NCBI RefSeq assembly: GCF_029962835.1
Contig: NC_080588.1
Coordinates: 64,380,001-64,444,000, forward strand
DNA: 64,000 nt
From: Magnolia sinica
Lineage: Eukaryota; Streptophyta; Magnoliopsida; Magnoliales; Magnoliaceae
Direction: 5' to 3'
Position 1 is the stretch's first letter. Every line of letters begins with the position of its first letter. The translations under genes were made by a program, and so were the position numbers. Shown here piece by piece: positions 23,669 through 37,900 of the stretch. The notes below the pieces were generated by a model, which saw only the letters and a list, made by a program, of their open reading frames with translations, was not told where the DNA came from and ran no database searches.

Positions 23669-25925
23669 TGTTGAGGGTCAAATATTGCATATTAGACCTC
23701 AATTATTGCCTGGATTTACAAGCATGATACCGTTTAATGACTCGATTTAATCGTATTTGTGATGCAGAGTATATTTACGAGCATGGACTGGAAAGGATGT
23801 TAAAAGCATGGATTTAAAGCTCAGGCATCACCAAGGCATTGGACGGGGCCCCATGGGACTACGATCGAGGATTTACACGTCAGAGATTAGAGAAATTCTA
23901 GCCACTCATCTTAAACAGGCCTAAAAGACATCCAGAATGCAAGATCATAGGGTTCCCACCATCTGATCAGTTCGAAACTCCATACGTGGCTTGAGGACCA
24001 TAAATTAACCGTACACGTCAAATTTCAACCCTCGGATCGTAATAAAAGTGGCCCAACGGATAGATCAGCCACCAAAACAGTGATATGGGGCCCACCTGCT
24101 ATCAGGATACGCTTTAAATTTGGTCCCCACGGTTAAAATGGATGACAAAACGGATGGATGGAGCAGATGTCTCAAAAAGATCACAGTGGACCCCACATGT
24201 ACACACGCGTGTACATATTACACTTTCACCGGCCACGCACCGGATTTCCCAAAGTCGGTCAGCGCACGCTGACCGACTCAAATTTCCTTCCTGCGCGAAG
24301 ACACCAGCGGACAGACAGAGTCCGTCCAGGCTTTAATTGTGGGCCCCACCCATCAGGTATTTTGATAATCTGGACCATCCATTGCTCAATAGGTGGGGCG
24401 TAACTCTCACTTAGATGTCCTTCTCTTCCCATTATGCACACACGTGTAAAAAAGCGATCAAACGCAGAATAGACGATGGAAATATTTGATACGGTGGGCC
24501 GCACTAAAATCAAGAAAAAATATACATTTCTAATTGGTTTTTCGCCATGAGTCGAATGAACGGAGTGGATTTGCTTTTGGACATTGTTCATGGGCCCCAC
24601 CGACTCTCATTCAAAAAAAAACAAAAACTTCCGTTTCTTTTGGCGTGAAACAGGGCGCCGGTTGATCCTTGTGGGCCACCATCTTAACTCAATGGTCCAA
24701 TCCGGACCATCCATTAGACTCCAACGGAGGTTCTTATCTAGACCTAGATGAGGAAATCGGACTTACACAGCAAAAACGATGTCCATGTATTTAAAACGCA
24801 AGATGGACAGTGCGAACAGAGAGCTGTAGTTCACCTCTGTGGGTCACGATTTCAATCTGAAATCTGTCCATTCCACCGAATTTTCACCACAAATCCGGTA
24901 GAAGGAACGGATTCCTCCAACTCCAGACAATACAGGGCCCACCATCAACGTGCGGCAGATTCTTGCGTTTGGTTCCGCTACGAACTGAACTGCGTAAATA
25001 GAGACCTACGTAAGGAGTTCCCGATCCTTCTTTGCTGTGGAAACCGGCCGACTCCAGGAGCATCCTGGTTATAAAAGAAAGAGGCTTGGGCAGGATGTGG
25101 GGATAAGAGGGAAGGAAAGGAAGAAGAAAAGGGACAGGACGTGGAGCAGAGAGAGTTGGACGTGGAGAAGTTCACAAAGTTCTTTTTCTTCCTCTCCTTT
25201 GTTTTGATTGTATGTCTTCTATGAGATCTAGTCCCATCATGTTGGGCTAAACATCTTAGCTAGGGCTAAGAGGTGAAGCTTGTAGCGTGATGGGAGAACT
25301 TGTTGCTTGTGTCTTTTGTTTAGATTGAAGGGGTTTTTGATTTAATTTTATTATGGGAATATTTTTAGTTTTTAATGGTCTGTTGTGACTGAAATTACAA
25401 TGGGTTTGCAATGGCTTTGAGTATTTCTTTTTCCTTATTTTGATTATGACGTTAAGAAGCCCTGTTATTCGCCATCGTCTCCTGGGCATGGTTGGATGTC
25501 GGTACCCTTCTTAACCTTCAGAATCATCTGATTGGTTGGTAATTAGTTTAATTCTATTGTTAACTTTATCTCCTGGGCATGGTTTGGTGATGGAATCCAT
25601 TCTAATTCATATACCTTTCATCTCTTTAAAATTATATCAAAGGAAGTTCAGTTTAATTTTCATGATTTTTGAAGCAGGCATAAGATCTCCCTGATCTCTA
25701 CAAGTGGATCCTCTGAATCCCTAGTTTCTTATCTCTGATTTCTCTTAAGTTTTAGATTAATCTCTCACCATTATTCATCACTTTATATTGGATTTAGATT
25801 TCATCTTAGGCTAGTTCTATTTCTACCTAGTTTCAGGTAACGTACAAGTATCAGTCCCTTGGGATTCGACCTCGGTCTCACCGAGTTTATTACTACATCA
25901 CAACCCTATACTTGGGAAGTGAACA
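23669..25925 (+). repeat. Solo LTR, gypsy-like family B, copy 1
   Basis: It starts TGTTGAGGGTCAAATATTGC and ends CTTGGGAAGTGAACA (TGTT...AACA). It is flanked by TTATT and TTATC, four of five bases matching. It shares order and words throughout with 32665-34848. A promoter-like GTTATAAAAG lies near 25068, marking a probable U3/R boundary. No primer site or internal region follows, so it is a solo LTR. The end sequence (ATTCGACCTCGGTCTCACCGAG, ACCCTATACTTGGG) is of the kind seen in Athila/Tat-type gypsy LTRs. An old fossil. Confidence 0.75.
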
Positions 25926-27094
25926 TTATCATACCGATGCACTTGATGTACAAAGACCCAAACCACCACCATATATCTAACTCAAAGACATAATCAAATG
26001 AACCAAAGAGGAGGCAATTTCATACTTGTAAAAATTTAGAGTACAAACAATTAAATGAATGCTAAAACCGGAACTAAAGAAGTCCCTTTTATAGATTTCA
26101 AAGGTTGCCTCGAAAGGGTGTCTATGCACCACTGTCAACAGACATGGCTGTTAGGTTTTCGAATGAGATAACTTTTTGTTTTTTGGCTTTATTCGAAATT
26201 TTTTTTTCAAAAAATTGTTCTGGTCAAGTGTTGCAAAAATGGAATTTCAAAAGGTAAGAAAACATTTTGGCTTTTGGCAAGTATACTCGTGCACGCGCCA
26301 CACTACACCGCATTACGTCCACGGCCCGGCGTGTGTGTGGTTTATGGCCCCCCCCAAAAAAAAAAAAAAAAAACCAAATTCGTATAACTCAAAATTGTTT
26401 ACTTGCTTATTCGATGTAGGATTAAACTGACAACACTACAAGACAAAAATCATTTGTTGCTTTACAAAAAAATTTATAGGGAACTTTTTCATTTTTTAAA
26501 GAAAATAATAAAAATTTATTTTGAAATAAAAATATAATTCACTTCGGTTACTTTTTACAATCCTAACATGCTCACCTAACTAGTCCAGCCAGGCACGTAC
26601 TTAAATTCAATTCAATTCTCAATATCTCGAACGGCTCTGACATTAGACTCCTTTTGCAATCCTTACATGCTCGCATAACTAGTTTAGCAATAATACTTAT
26701 GTGCACATAAATGATCAATCCCGATACACTCGCTGATCTAAAAGAGCTGTAAGATCTCACACAGCTCTGACATCAGGTACATTTGTAATCTTTATATGCT
26801 CACTTAACCAGTCCGATGAAGTGGCAATCTTGAATGCATGCAGATGGACAATCCTTACATACTCGTTAATCTATCATCTAACCAAAATCTAATTCCAAAT
26901 ATTCACAATTTTTAATTTTAGATTTTTAAATTAAATAACATGTATATCCATGATGATGCAAGTAAGTCAATTCCCAAGCAATCATAAAATAAACAAGGAT
27001 TCTAGTTCAAGCACGCCATGGCATGATCATAATGCACTTAATATGCACGAATAGACAACTTAACAAATAATTCAAAAAAATTTAATAAAGCAAC
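25926..27094. other. Short AT-rich stretch between two solo LTRs
   Basis: The stretch 26550-26880 carries three diverged repeats of a roughly 105-135-bp unit, each with (G/C/T)AATC(C/T)TTACATGCTCRC-like and AGCTCTGACAT words. An A run with a C run lies at 26348-26373. No gene is seen. Confidence 0.4.
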
Positions 27095-30000
27095 TGTAAC
27101 ATTCTGAATTTTCACTATTTGGATTGTTAAAAATCCTTAATTTTTTTTAATAACTAGCTCCTGTTGTCACTTACTGACCTTTGATACTTGAAGTGAGCCT
27201 ATACGTAGGTGATACCAGTAAAGAACCACACAAATTTAATTAACCAACCATATGAAGCCAACTAATCCTTTTGATCACTTAAACCTCAAGTCTAGCTTCG
27301 TGAATTGTTCATTTAGAGCCCAAATCTAATCGACTCATCACTAACTAATTAAGACAACTGTAACTAAATTAAAGATCTACCCAAAGTCGAGCCAGTTATG
27401 GCCCATATCATAACTAATAAACCAAATCAACCCGGTCACTCATTTAGCCTAAGAACCAACGATCTAGAGTGATAATGACCAAATAACCCTTGTCGCTAAT
27501 TTTGAATAAGCTATACTATGAACTTAGTTAATCCAGACCCTATCAACTGTACTCAAGAAATCTCTCTACCCAATTCATTCAAAAAATGCCCTGATTATCC
27601 AAACAAGATCTAGACCGCTCATTAGTGGGTCATTAGTTCCGAAATTATAAAATAATGTCCGTCTCACTGGGCTTGACATCCATCGCGGATAGTGGACCAA
27701 AGCGATGCCCCAAACTGTGCACAACTTAGATCATGAAGGTAAAGCTTGAAAGGCGCGACTCTCCGGAACTTAAAACCTGAAACTTAAGTGAGTTGACCCT
27801 GCCACTAAAACAATGAAGTTGGGACTTTCCAACCGTTGAATTGCAATTAAACTCGGGTCATGAGTCAATGATATTTCCCTGCTCATATCCATATAACCAT
27901 GGGCCCGATCGATCATCAGTGATCGTTGATCTCAAATCAGGCCCCCGCGGTCAATCGAGTCATCCGATTGCCGCCAAATTCGAACCAACCACTCATTTGA
28001 CAATAGGGCAGTTGCTCCGTGACATAGATGGGCCAGAGGACCACTGGAATGGCCCTATGGGCCAAGATCCAACCCACTAGGGGCATGCATATTAAAAAAA
28101 AAAACTCATGAGGCTATAAAAATACAAATTTCAGACTATATAAGCCTGAAAATCACACTCCCTCACTCTCATACAAATTTTTCTATTATAAGAGAGAGAG
28201 GGAGTGGAGAGAGTAGAGGAAGGGAGCCTCCAAGGAGCTGGATTTGAGGGAATTTTCCCTCTTACCACAGCCCACATCGGAGCCCACGACTCTACTGCCC
28301 TAGAAGCGACCCACCGGCAATAGAGAGGTAATCAATCCAACCCTTTATCAAGTTTTAGCACATTAGACCACTTGCATGCACCCTAACATGCAAATTCTAT
28401 CGGCACAGGGCTCCGACACACCAACCTGCGGGACCGACACCTTGAGAGCGGCTCCACAAACCATCAAACCATTCCTAGGTGCGGACCATTAACCTTAGGT
28501 GGCCAATTATCGAACCTAGGCTGAAATTAATTATTGTTTATGTAAATTTGCCGTGCACACTGATTTGTAAGAAGTTCATTGGTAGTTATTCCACTATGAA
28601 TCTGCCTAAGTATGTTTAAAATAATCAATGTTTGGCTTCCATGCTAGATTAGGCCAAGTTATTAAATTTCTGTCATTTTCTTTGTTTTTCCCTTTGGTTA
28701 TGTAAATTTTGAAATTGATTTATCCCCAAACCTACGACGATTTGGGGGTAATATGCCGCATGTTATCAATATGCTTAGATTGGGTTAAATGTGTATGGTT
28801 ATTGACATGCATGCCTGAATTTTTTGCAACTAGGAGCAGTTTATGATCTTCTGTATAATGTTAAATGATTAAATCTTTTTCTGGGTTGGCCAGCGAAACT
28901 ACAAGACCTGTACGGGTAGCCCCGCCGGTTGGGCCACCCAACAACCAATCCGAACAATTTAGGTCGAACACGGATAGCCGACAATAGTTGGACTACGTGG
29001 GATGCTCGCACCCAATGCCGGGTGTTTCGCAGTTCGCCTGAATTGAACAAATTGGCTCACTAACTGACCAATCATGTTTGTTAACCATGTATGATCGCGC
29101 CTGTTTGAACTTGAGGCATCCTACGCCCATGCAACGCTTACTGGTGACAATTATGATGCGATCCACAAGTCATGGGAGCCGAGCATGGTGGAATGGGACA
29201 CTATGCTTGAGCTGTCGGCCTATGCTGGGGTGAGGAGCCTCCCCGTAGTGACTGTGAGCAATCCAGGGTACAAACCCACCTCGTGAGCCTGGCATGGTGG
29301 AATAAGACACTATGCTCGAGATGTCGGCCTACGCTGGGGTGACAAGCCTCCCCATAGTGACCGTGGGTGATTCAACTTACAATCTGCCTTCGTATGTGTT
29401 ATCTGGAAGTGACGAACCCAAAAGGATTAAGGATCGTGTCCGCTGCGGCCGCTTAGGCCCCACGATTGGGATAAGGCATTGACTCCGTTAGGGTGTCCCA
29501 ATTTCCCTAAACTGCTGAATGAATAAACGTAACTAAATACTTAGCTAACATATTTACATCGCATCGCATTAGTTAGGTTGGTGACTCAACAGTCAAAGTC
29601 GCATTAAGGGAGTATTGGGCATTGCAAATGTAAGATGGTGTCACTCAAGGGAGTGTTAGAGCGCAAGTGCATGCGTCATATCATAATGACATGCATATCC
29701 ATAAAAAAATAGCTAGAAACTTTATGTCTATATGCTTTTCATTAATTGCTCATATGAAATTGATAACTTTCGTAAATTATTGTTAATGGAACCCACTGAG
29801 TTGATCACTCACTCCCACTTTGGGAAAGTGTTTTAAAACACCAACCAGAACCTGTCTTAGATGCAGGGATTACGGAGCTCGACGTGCTTGATGGAGCAAG
29901 CGTGAACGAGGAGGATGAGCTGTCATATTTTCATATCTTTGGTGGATCCCCGTATACCGCCTTAGGATTAGTGATGGGACTCAGGGTAGAGATTTGTTCA

Positions 30001-30257
30001 TTTTTGGATTATATATTTTGTGGGACACGGTCCCTTATGTTTATTTACATTATATCTTTGTTGGATATAGATTTCATATTAGTTGCACATGATCTCTTTA
30101 TATTGGTCTTGATTTGTGCTGTGTGGTCCACTACACTTCCCCATTGCTTATGAAACAATCAAGCTATGCATACCTAAAGGAACCCATAATGCATAAGTGG
30201 CACCCGGGAATTCGGTAGCCGAGTATTTACTCGGTCCACGAAATCCAAGGCATTACA
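27095..30257 (+). repeat. Solo LTR, long-LTR gypsy family A, copy 1
   Basis: It starts TGTAACATTCTG and ends GGCATTACA, with a perfect 5-bp target duplication GCAAC at 27090-27094 and 30258-30262. Its length (3163 bp) and order match the LTRs at 34934, 42936 and 46387. A TATA-like ACTATATAAG is near 28136. Near 29829-29840 is the conserved TGTTTTAAAACA palindrome, followed by a short acidic stretch shared with the other copies. An internal duplication of about 110 bp is visible at roughly 29176-29390. It looks older than the pair in the full element. Confidence 0.85.
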
Positions 30258-31538
30258 GCAACGGATTAATATAATGAGAAAATACATAGTAGTGCAAGGA
30301 AATGTACTAAAGAGTTAGAATTTCAAAAGGAATCACGCCAAAAGTTCATAATTCAAGATATATAACAAAAAGATTAACTCCAAAGGATATAGACAATATA
30401 CACCTTTATTTGCTCATGCCTTAAAATGATCTTGTAAAGTTGATGGACAAAGTGGATGAAATATATACACCATTATAGGGCCCACAAGGCTTTTCCAATC
30501 TTTAGTGGTGGGTGTTTAATCACCATTGTTTCTTATGGTGTGGTCTACTTGAGATTTGAATTAACCTCATTTTTTGGCTCATGCCTTGAAACGATCTCGT
30601 AAAATGGATGGACGAAGTGGATGAGACATAAATTATGGTGGAGCCTACATGGCTTTTCCAGCACCTACCCATGTCAACCTGGGTATTGGAGGGGTACAGA
30701 AGCCCTCTTTCCGATCTCTCTCTCTTTCTGTCTCTCTCTCTCTCTTCCACCTAAGATTTGTATCTACTTCATTTTACGGACCATTCCTTAAAATGAGCTG
30801 GAAAAACATAGTAACGATGTAGATATACAGTATATACATCAAGGTGAGTCCCACAATTACAACACGATCAAACTTGGTGTTACTCATCTTGGCTAAATCC
30901 ACCCCCGCAGTGTAGGAGAAACTTGTTAAAGTACATCCTCTTCGCCCCTGTCCCATTTCAGGATCCATCATGTATCACCACCCATTGGCCTACATGTTGA
31001 GTATTTAAATAACCAGAATTGTCCATGTTGTGGAACCAATGTTATATAGTCAACATCATGGGTATCAAATCATCATTATTTGTAGTACTGGATGGACAGC
31101 GGGGATAAAATCAAATGGTTAAAATTATTTTCTCAAGTATGCTTTACATGGACCTATCTTTAATAGCGGCACCTAGCCCAACTAAATTCAAACGTTGATT
31201 GCTTATTTTCTCAAGGATGCATGTGTTTCTCATCCACATTGTCCATTTATTTTTTCAGATCATTTTGAGACATGAGCCCAAAAAATAAGGCAATCCAAAT
31301 CTCAAGTGGACCACACCATAAGAAAGTAGTGGTGATTGAATGCATACCATTAAAAACTTACTGGGGCCCACTATAATATTTATTAGCCATCTAACTTGTT
31401 GATTAGCTCACACATATCTAGATGAAACAAAAACACGAATATCAGTTTCATCCAAAACTTTTGTGGCTCATAATGGTGTGTATTCAATCACCATTGTTTT
31501 CCTGTGTTGTGGTCCACATGAGATATAAATCTATTATC

Positions 31539-31590
<52 letters not shown>

Positions 31591-32664
31591 ACACACGCGC
31601 GTGCGCGCACACACACACTTATATCTTAAAATGATTTAGAAAATGAATAGATAGCATGAATAAAACACATACATCATGAAGGGGTGCACAGAGCGCCGAC
31701 CACCGTTCAATCGCTAGTGGCTACCGACATTGTTAATAGGCAATCCACCTCCACTAATTTCCACTACAATCACGGATGAGATTTGGTTAGACCACACACT
31801 ATCCTGAGAGATTAGACAAGGTTGAACAAGCACTTGACAGAACAACTTTCAAATATACTTTTGCATTGGCCATGGCCTAATCAAATCCCACTGCATTGTG
31901 TCACCAGGTGATAGGCAGCTAACTATGGGAAGCAAGGATGACAGCTTTGTTGGGCTACTGTGCTAATTTTGCACCATTTAAAAATAATGAGTATTATTAA
32001 TGTACACTCACCCACCCCATCTATATTGTGGGTCATGTTACCAAAGAAAAAGGTCTAAAGCGATGTTGATCAAATAAATATAATTAGTGAACATGAAATG
32101 AATAATTAAGAGTAAAATTACAGGTGGCCCAAAATTGGCAGGGAATCTTTGATAGGAAATGTTATTTTGTAGCTAAAAATTTTCATCAAATTTAGAGCTA
32201 TACGTGTACTAGTTTGCTCAGTTAACTCGCTCAACTTAACTCAGCTCAAAATTAAGTTCAAGCTGAGTTGAGTTGATTTTTTGAGCTCATAAAAATTTCA
32301 AGCCGAATTCAAGCTAGACTGAGCTCCACTCAAAATTTGACTTGAATTTGACTTGGTTCAAATTGATTTAACTTAAAATGGATTCGGTTCGAATTGATTT
32401 AACTTAGAATGGATTCAATTAATATAAACATTTTGTGTGTGTGTGTATTAAAAATCTTAAAACCTAAACTTAAACTCAACTGGTAGGTTTGAACTCAAAC
32501 TCGTCTTAAAAAATCAAGCTTAAGCTCACCTCGAGTTGGCGTGAGTTGTGATTAAGTTGAGTTGAGCTGGCCGATTAGGCTTGAAGCCCAAGATGAGCTG
32601 AGTTCAAGCTTAGGTTTTTACTCTTGCTCCAGTGGTGAAATTCCACTACGGCCTGAGGGCTTGT
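30258..32664. other. MITE fragments, Z-DNA-prone tract, hAT-like scrap
   Basis: 30415-30680 and 31190-31690 repeat the words TTAAAATGATCTYGTAAA...GTGGATGA and CTTGAGAT...CACACCATAAGAAA of the MITE families above, without complete ends. A CT tract lies at 30713-30746, and alternating TA / CA / CG repeats at 31541-31618. 32193-32625 is rich in AACTCAGCTC / GAGCTGAGTT words and starts TAGAGCTATACGTGTAC, like one end of a hAT element; no matching right end was found. No gene. Confidence 0.45.
31541..31618. repeat. (TA)n then alternating CA/CG tract
   Basis: A TA repeat of nearly 50 bp (31541-31589) runs directly into a perfectly alternating pyrimidine-purine tract (31590-31618) including CACGCGCGTGCGCGCACA. 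Both halves alternate, so the tract is a strong candidate for Z-DNA or cruciform formation. Confidence 0.9.
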
Positions 32665-33996
32665 TGTTGAGGGTCAAATATTGCATACTAAACCTCAGTT
32701 ATTACTTGATTCTACGATCATGATACCGTTTAATGCCCTGCTGTAATTGTGTTTGTGATGCAAGGTGTATTTAAGAACCTGGACTGGAAAAGGGTACTAA
32801 AAGCATGGATTTAACGCTCATAAATCACCAATGCAAGGGACGGACTCCAGGGGACCGAGATCAACAAATTTACACGCTCGGGATTCGAGAAATTTCAGTA
32901 GTTCACACTAAAGAGGCCTGAAATTCGTCCAGAATGCAAGATCACAGGATTCCCACTATCTATTCAACTTGAACTTTATATCTATCCTGAGGATCCTAAA
33001 TTAACCGTATACATCAAATTTCAGCCATTGGATCCTTGTGGAAGTGGGCCAACGGATAGATCAGCCCATCAATTTCTGATTTGGGGCCCACCTAATATTT
33101 GGATATGCCTCAATTTTGGTGTCAACCACTTAAATGAGATGAGAAAAGGGGTGGACGGAGAGGATTTCTCACACGGGCCCCAGGGGACTTCACTTAAGGG
33201 TGTGCGAGTGCACATGTGTGCACACACCAGCCGTGCACTGCAACTTAGATCGGGTAAAACCGACTTTGACCCAATCTCATTCAAAAACGACAACTGCCGT
33301 GCTCCGCTGCTGCGAACGGACGAAGAGGGAGTCTCTGCATGATCTCTGGGGGTCCACACCGTCCATCACGCAAACGATCAGGACTGTCCATTCTGTCTAG
33401 GAGGTGTCCACGACCCTCGCCAAGGTCTCTTCATGGTCCTATGCATGCACACACAGACAGATTACATTCAATTCTAAGATGAACGGCAAAGTAAAAGATC
33501 TTGTGGGCCTCATCAACGAACAGCCGAAAATATCCATGTTTCACTAGAATCTCGAGATGTATGCAATGGATGGAGTGGATTTTTCTGAAGACATCGATCT
33601 TGGGCCCACCATCAGCACAGCGCAAGGAATTGCGCAGGCTCTGTTACGCGTGTCTGAGATCCGGTTGATCCGGGCCGTTTTGTGGCCATGGCCAAGATCG
33701 GTCCAATGATCCTAGCCGTTCAAAACCTCCCAAGGTGGGGTCGACCAAGCCCAAGGGGTTTGAATGGAAAGGATCTCACATCAGAATTGTGTCTTTGCTG
33801 AAACTCACATCAAGCCGTGAGACCATTGCATTCTTCTTTTGCATACGGGTGTGCTGTGTAAAGAAGACTTCCACCGACTACAGCTGTGCGTAAATAGCAC
33901 CGACTACACCTCTCCTTCCACCGACGCAATCACTATCCCATACATGCTATAAAAGAGAGGGATCAGTAAGGTGAAATTCATTCGATCCTGGGCCGT

Positions 33997-34037
<41 letters not shown>

Positions 34038-34848
34038 GGAGAAAATTTCAGAAATTTTACTTGTTTTTCTTTACTGTTTATTTTTCTTATGATTTTTGAG
34101 AGATCTAGCCCAATCATGTCAGGCTAAACCTCTTAGCTAGTGCTAAGAGGTGAAGCTTCTGGTGTGATGGGAATGACTCTATGGCTTTGATTCATGTTAG
34201 ACTGAACTAATTTGATTTTAGTTTGATTAATAGGAATGCTTTTAGTTTTTAATGGTTTGTTGTAACTGAAATTACAATAGATCTACGATGGCTTTGAGTA
34301 TTTTCTTTTCATTATTTTGATTGTGAAGTTAGGAAGCCTTGTTTTCACCATTGCCCATTGGACATGGTTGGATGATGGAATCCTTCCTAACATTCATACA
34401 TCTTTTCGATTGGTTGTGGATTGGTTTAATTCTGTTGTTTACTTTGTCTCATGGGCATGGTTTTGTGATGAAATCAACTCTAATTCTCATACCTTTCATC
34501 TCTTTGAAAACTAGATTAACGGAAGTTCAGAGAGGGTTTTAATGATATATCTTCCAACTGGATGAAGATGGGACTCGAAGTCCAGTTGAATTCATGAATC
34601 AAGCGTAGATCTCCCTGATCTCCACAAGTGGATCCTCTGAATCCCTAGTTTCCTACCTTTGATTTTTCTAAGTTTTAGTTTACTATTTCACCATTATTCC
34701 ATCATATTCACCTGATTTAGATTTCATCTTATTCTAGTTATAGTTCTGGTTACTTTCAGATTACGTACAAGGTTCAGTCCCTATGGATTTGGCCTCGGTC
34801 TTACCGAGATTATTACTACATAACAACCCTATACTTGGGGTGTGAACA
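32665..34848 (+). repeat. Solo LTR, gypsy-like family B, copy 2
   Basis: It starts TGTTGAGGGTCAAATATTGC and ends GGGGTGTGAACA. Flanks are CTTGT and CCTGT (four of five). It shares structure with 23669-25925, including a TATA box (GCTATAAAAGAG, about 33948-33959). A GA repeat at 33998-34036 follows where the transcript leader would lie. It sits exactly at the left edge of the small DNA element continued at 34849 (GGGCTTGT|LTR|CCTGTTTGGCTGGG). No internal region remains. Confidence 0.75.
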
Positions 34849-34933
34849 CCTGTTTGGCTGGGCGGATTAAGAGGGATGGGATGGTAAAATCCCAGGATAT
34901 CCCAAACGAGCCAAACAAACCTGATGAACTTGT

Positions 34934-37900
34934 GTAACATCCTGAATTTTCACTATTTTGGATTTTCAAAATTCCTTTAATTTTTTTTTTAATTTAATTA
35001 ACTTATAATATTACTTATTAACCATTAGGACTCAATGTTAGTGTATACAGGGGTAGTACCAGTAAAGAACCGCACCAGTTCGATTAATCAGCCGTAGGAA
35101 GCCAATGAATCTGCCCGATCACTTGAACATTAGGTGTAGTGTAACGACCCGCCGAACCAGAATAATGTCTTGGGGCGTCCACGTAGGATTTGCCACAAGA
35201 CCGTTCGTTTAAGCTACTCGTAGTGAGGTATCACAAATAAATTAGACCAAGATTTGCCCAATTGATTAGGCCAGACGGGTCCTGATAGAACCTGGTGTGG
35301 GCCTCCAAGCCAGATGACCGTTTACACCCAGCGACAGCCCGTGCGGGCTATACCGCGACGCGAGAAGGTCAGAAAAATCTAAAAATTTAGGGAACCATAG
35401 AGCTCACTGGGCTTGTGAACTATCGCGGACCACGGACTCAGTGGACACCCAGAAGTGGGATCTGGCACTGACTAAATGCACCCCACTTATGCCAGGACTG
35501 GAATCTGGCGCTCACAAATGAAGCTGAGATACAAGGCTATCCACCCGTTGGATCTCTTCTACATTTTCAGGGGAGGTCTAATGAATTTTTCTACACCCGT
35601 CCACAAACTCTAGGACCCGATCGTGGAACGGTGACCGTTGATTGCAAATCGGGCCCGTGCGACCAAACTCCAGATCCGATCGTCCCCAAATTTTACGTGG
35701 CCCTTCATCGGGCCATGGAGCACCTATCCTATTAGTTTCATGGCTAAAGGGCCACCAGAATTGCCCCGAATCTCCAAACAAGCTCTACACCACTCGTTGG
35801 CGGGCCACTAGTTCCGAAACTATAGAATAATGTCCGTCTCATTGGGCTTGACGTCCATCACGGGAATCGGACCTGGGTACTGTCCAGAACCGGTCAACTT
35901 GAGCCGAAGGACGAGTGCATGAGAAGTGCAAATACCCTAAAGGAATGAGTTGGAACTTAAGTGAATTGAGTCATCCACTCTTATGCAAAGTTAAGAATTT
36001 CGGACCGTCGGTTTGCGACCAAACTTTACCCATGGAGTAAGAATATTTTCCTGCTCATATCCGTATAACTGTGGCCCCGATCGACCATCGGTGACCGTTG
36101 AACAGACTTCTAATCATATCTGTCGATCGGCGCATCCAAATGGCGGGCCGATCATGTTCATATATAGATCATCATTAGGGCTAACTATCATACGGTATAT
36201 ATCAATATGTACACCCCATAGTGGGCCCTAGAGCTTAGAAAGACCCTCCCATAGGTCTAGTATAGTAAAAACCCAACACTTGGGGCCATTTCCACCAAAT
36301 CTGACTTTATAAAAGAGCCTCATTTGGGCACCCCCTCTCCCCATACGATTTTTGCCCTAGAGAAAAGAAAGAGAGAAAGAGAGAAAGAGGAAGAGAGAGA
36401 GGAAGAGAAGAAGAGAGAATAGGGTAGGGGAGGCTTTAGTGCTTTCCTTCATTGGTCTCATCCAATCAAGCTCTAGCGTCGATCTTTTCCTTCTGCCGAA
36501 TCCGCCTCATTCACGATTGGAAAGTAAGAAACAAAACCTACTCCCCACCTAGGTTTTTCTAAAATAAATTGCATGAATCATACCTAATTGCTTCTAAATT
36601 GATATAAGAATCATTTTCCCCAATTTTCTAACCCAAGGAGCGCCATGAGTTGGGCGAAACGTCACAAGGTGCGGACTATTGTTCTTAGGTGGCCTAGCAC
36701 CAATTCTAATATGAGATTAATGATTTTGGTTGCTTAGATGTCATATTTGGAGAATTTAGAGAAATCCTAGGAATTGTAGGTTTGTTGAAATAATATGGAA
36801 TTGTTGCTTGACTCTTATGATGATTGATTTTACCTCTCACATGACTTGATGTATGGTTGACAGTATGCCCATGGTCTCTTGATTCTTTTCCTCACATGTG
36901 GTGTTGTTTTGTGTGTATGATTTATAATCTTGTGCACATGATTTCTTGAGATGGAGGAAGTGTTTAACTTCCTCACACACACTCACACACTCACACGCAC
37001 CGTAGTTATTAACAATGTATATTTGCTTGCGAGTACGTCCGTATTGTATGGATGGAATGCATAAGTATAGGATACTATTATGCTTGATGATTTTTGGATA
37101 GTTGGTAGGCTATGGATCCCCTCACCCTCCTTGGGTTGGTCAGGAATTTGAGAAGTGACGGTAGTCCCATCGGTTGAACTATGCTATGGTTAGACCCATG
37201 CGTTTGGACGGGCGTGTTTGGGTGGCTGTAGTTCGACTACATGGGTCCCTTGTACCCGATGGCACTCGCCTCATGCTCGCTTAACTCGGGTGGTCTAGCC
37301 TACCGTCTGACCAACCTTGATTGTTAACCTTGCTTGTTCACACTTGTATGGAACCTGGAACACCCTACAACCGTTGTAGCTCATCAATAATCCACTTAAA
37401 ATTTAGTCCACAGCCTTGTGAGCCGGGCATGGTGGAATGGGATACTGTGTCCGAGCTGTCGGCCTATGCTGGGGTACCGCGCCTCCCCGTAGTGACCGCG
37501 AGCTATCCCTTTCTCATGGCACTCCTCATGTGCTTGAAGTCGGGGATGAGGAACCCGACGGGATCACGGACCGCGGGGTCTCGGCCTCATGCATTGGGGG
37601 GTCTTGGCCTCGCAACCCATTTAGGGATTGATACGTGGGGTGTACCAGATTCCCAAATCTGCTGGATGAATGGACCTAACTAATCACACGGCTAACATGA
37701 TCGCATTGCATCGCACTAGTTAGGGTGGCGACTCGGCAGTCGAGGTCACACTGAGGGAGTGTTGGCATTGGCGATCGTTAGATGGTGTCGCACGAGGGAG
37801 CGTTGTGGTGAGGGCATGCATCATGTCATGCTGCATACATGCGCATTAATAAGATTACTTAGATGTATGTGATTGTCTGCTTTTCATTAAGATCATATTA

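Noticed and set aside
26580-26780. Degenerate minus-strand primer binding site (AGCTCTGACATCAG)
   Set aside because: It matches the complement of TGGTATCAGAGC only partly and no LTR boundary lies next to it.
33028-33342. Overlapping frames on both strands near 33000-33400
   Set aside because: They fall in the solo LTR of family B and are not shared as frames with the other copy.
37321-37683. 120-codon frame in the LTR (and its partner near 45383)
   Set aside because: It lies in non-coding U5-like LTR sequence with no gag or pol resemblance.
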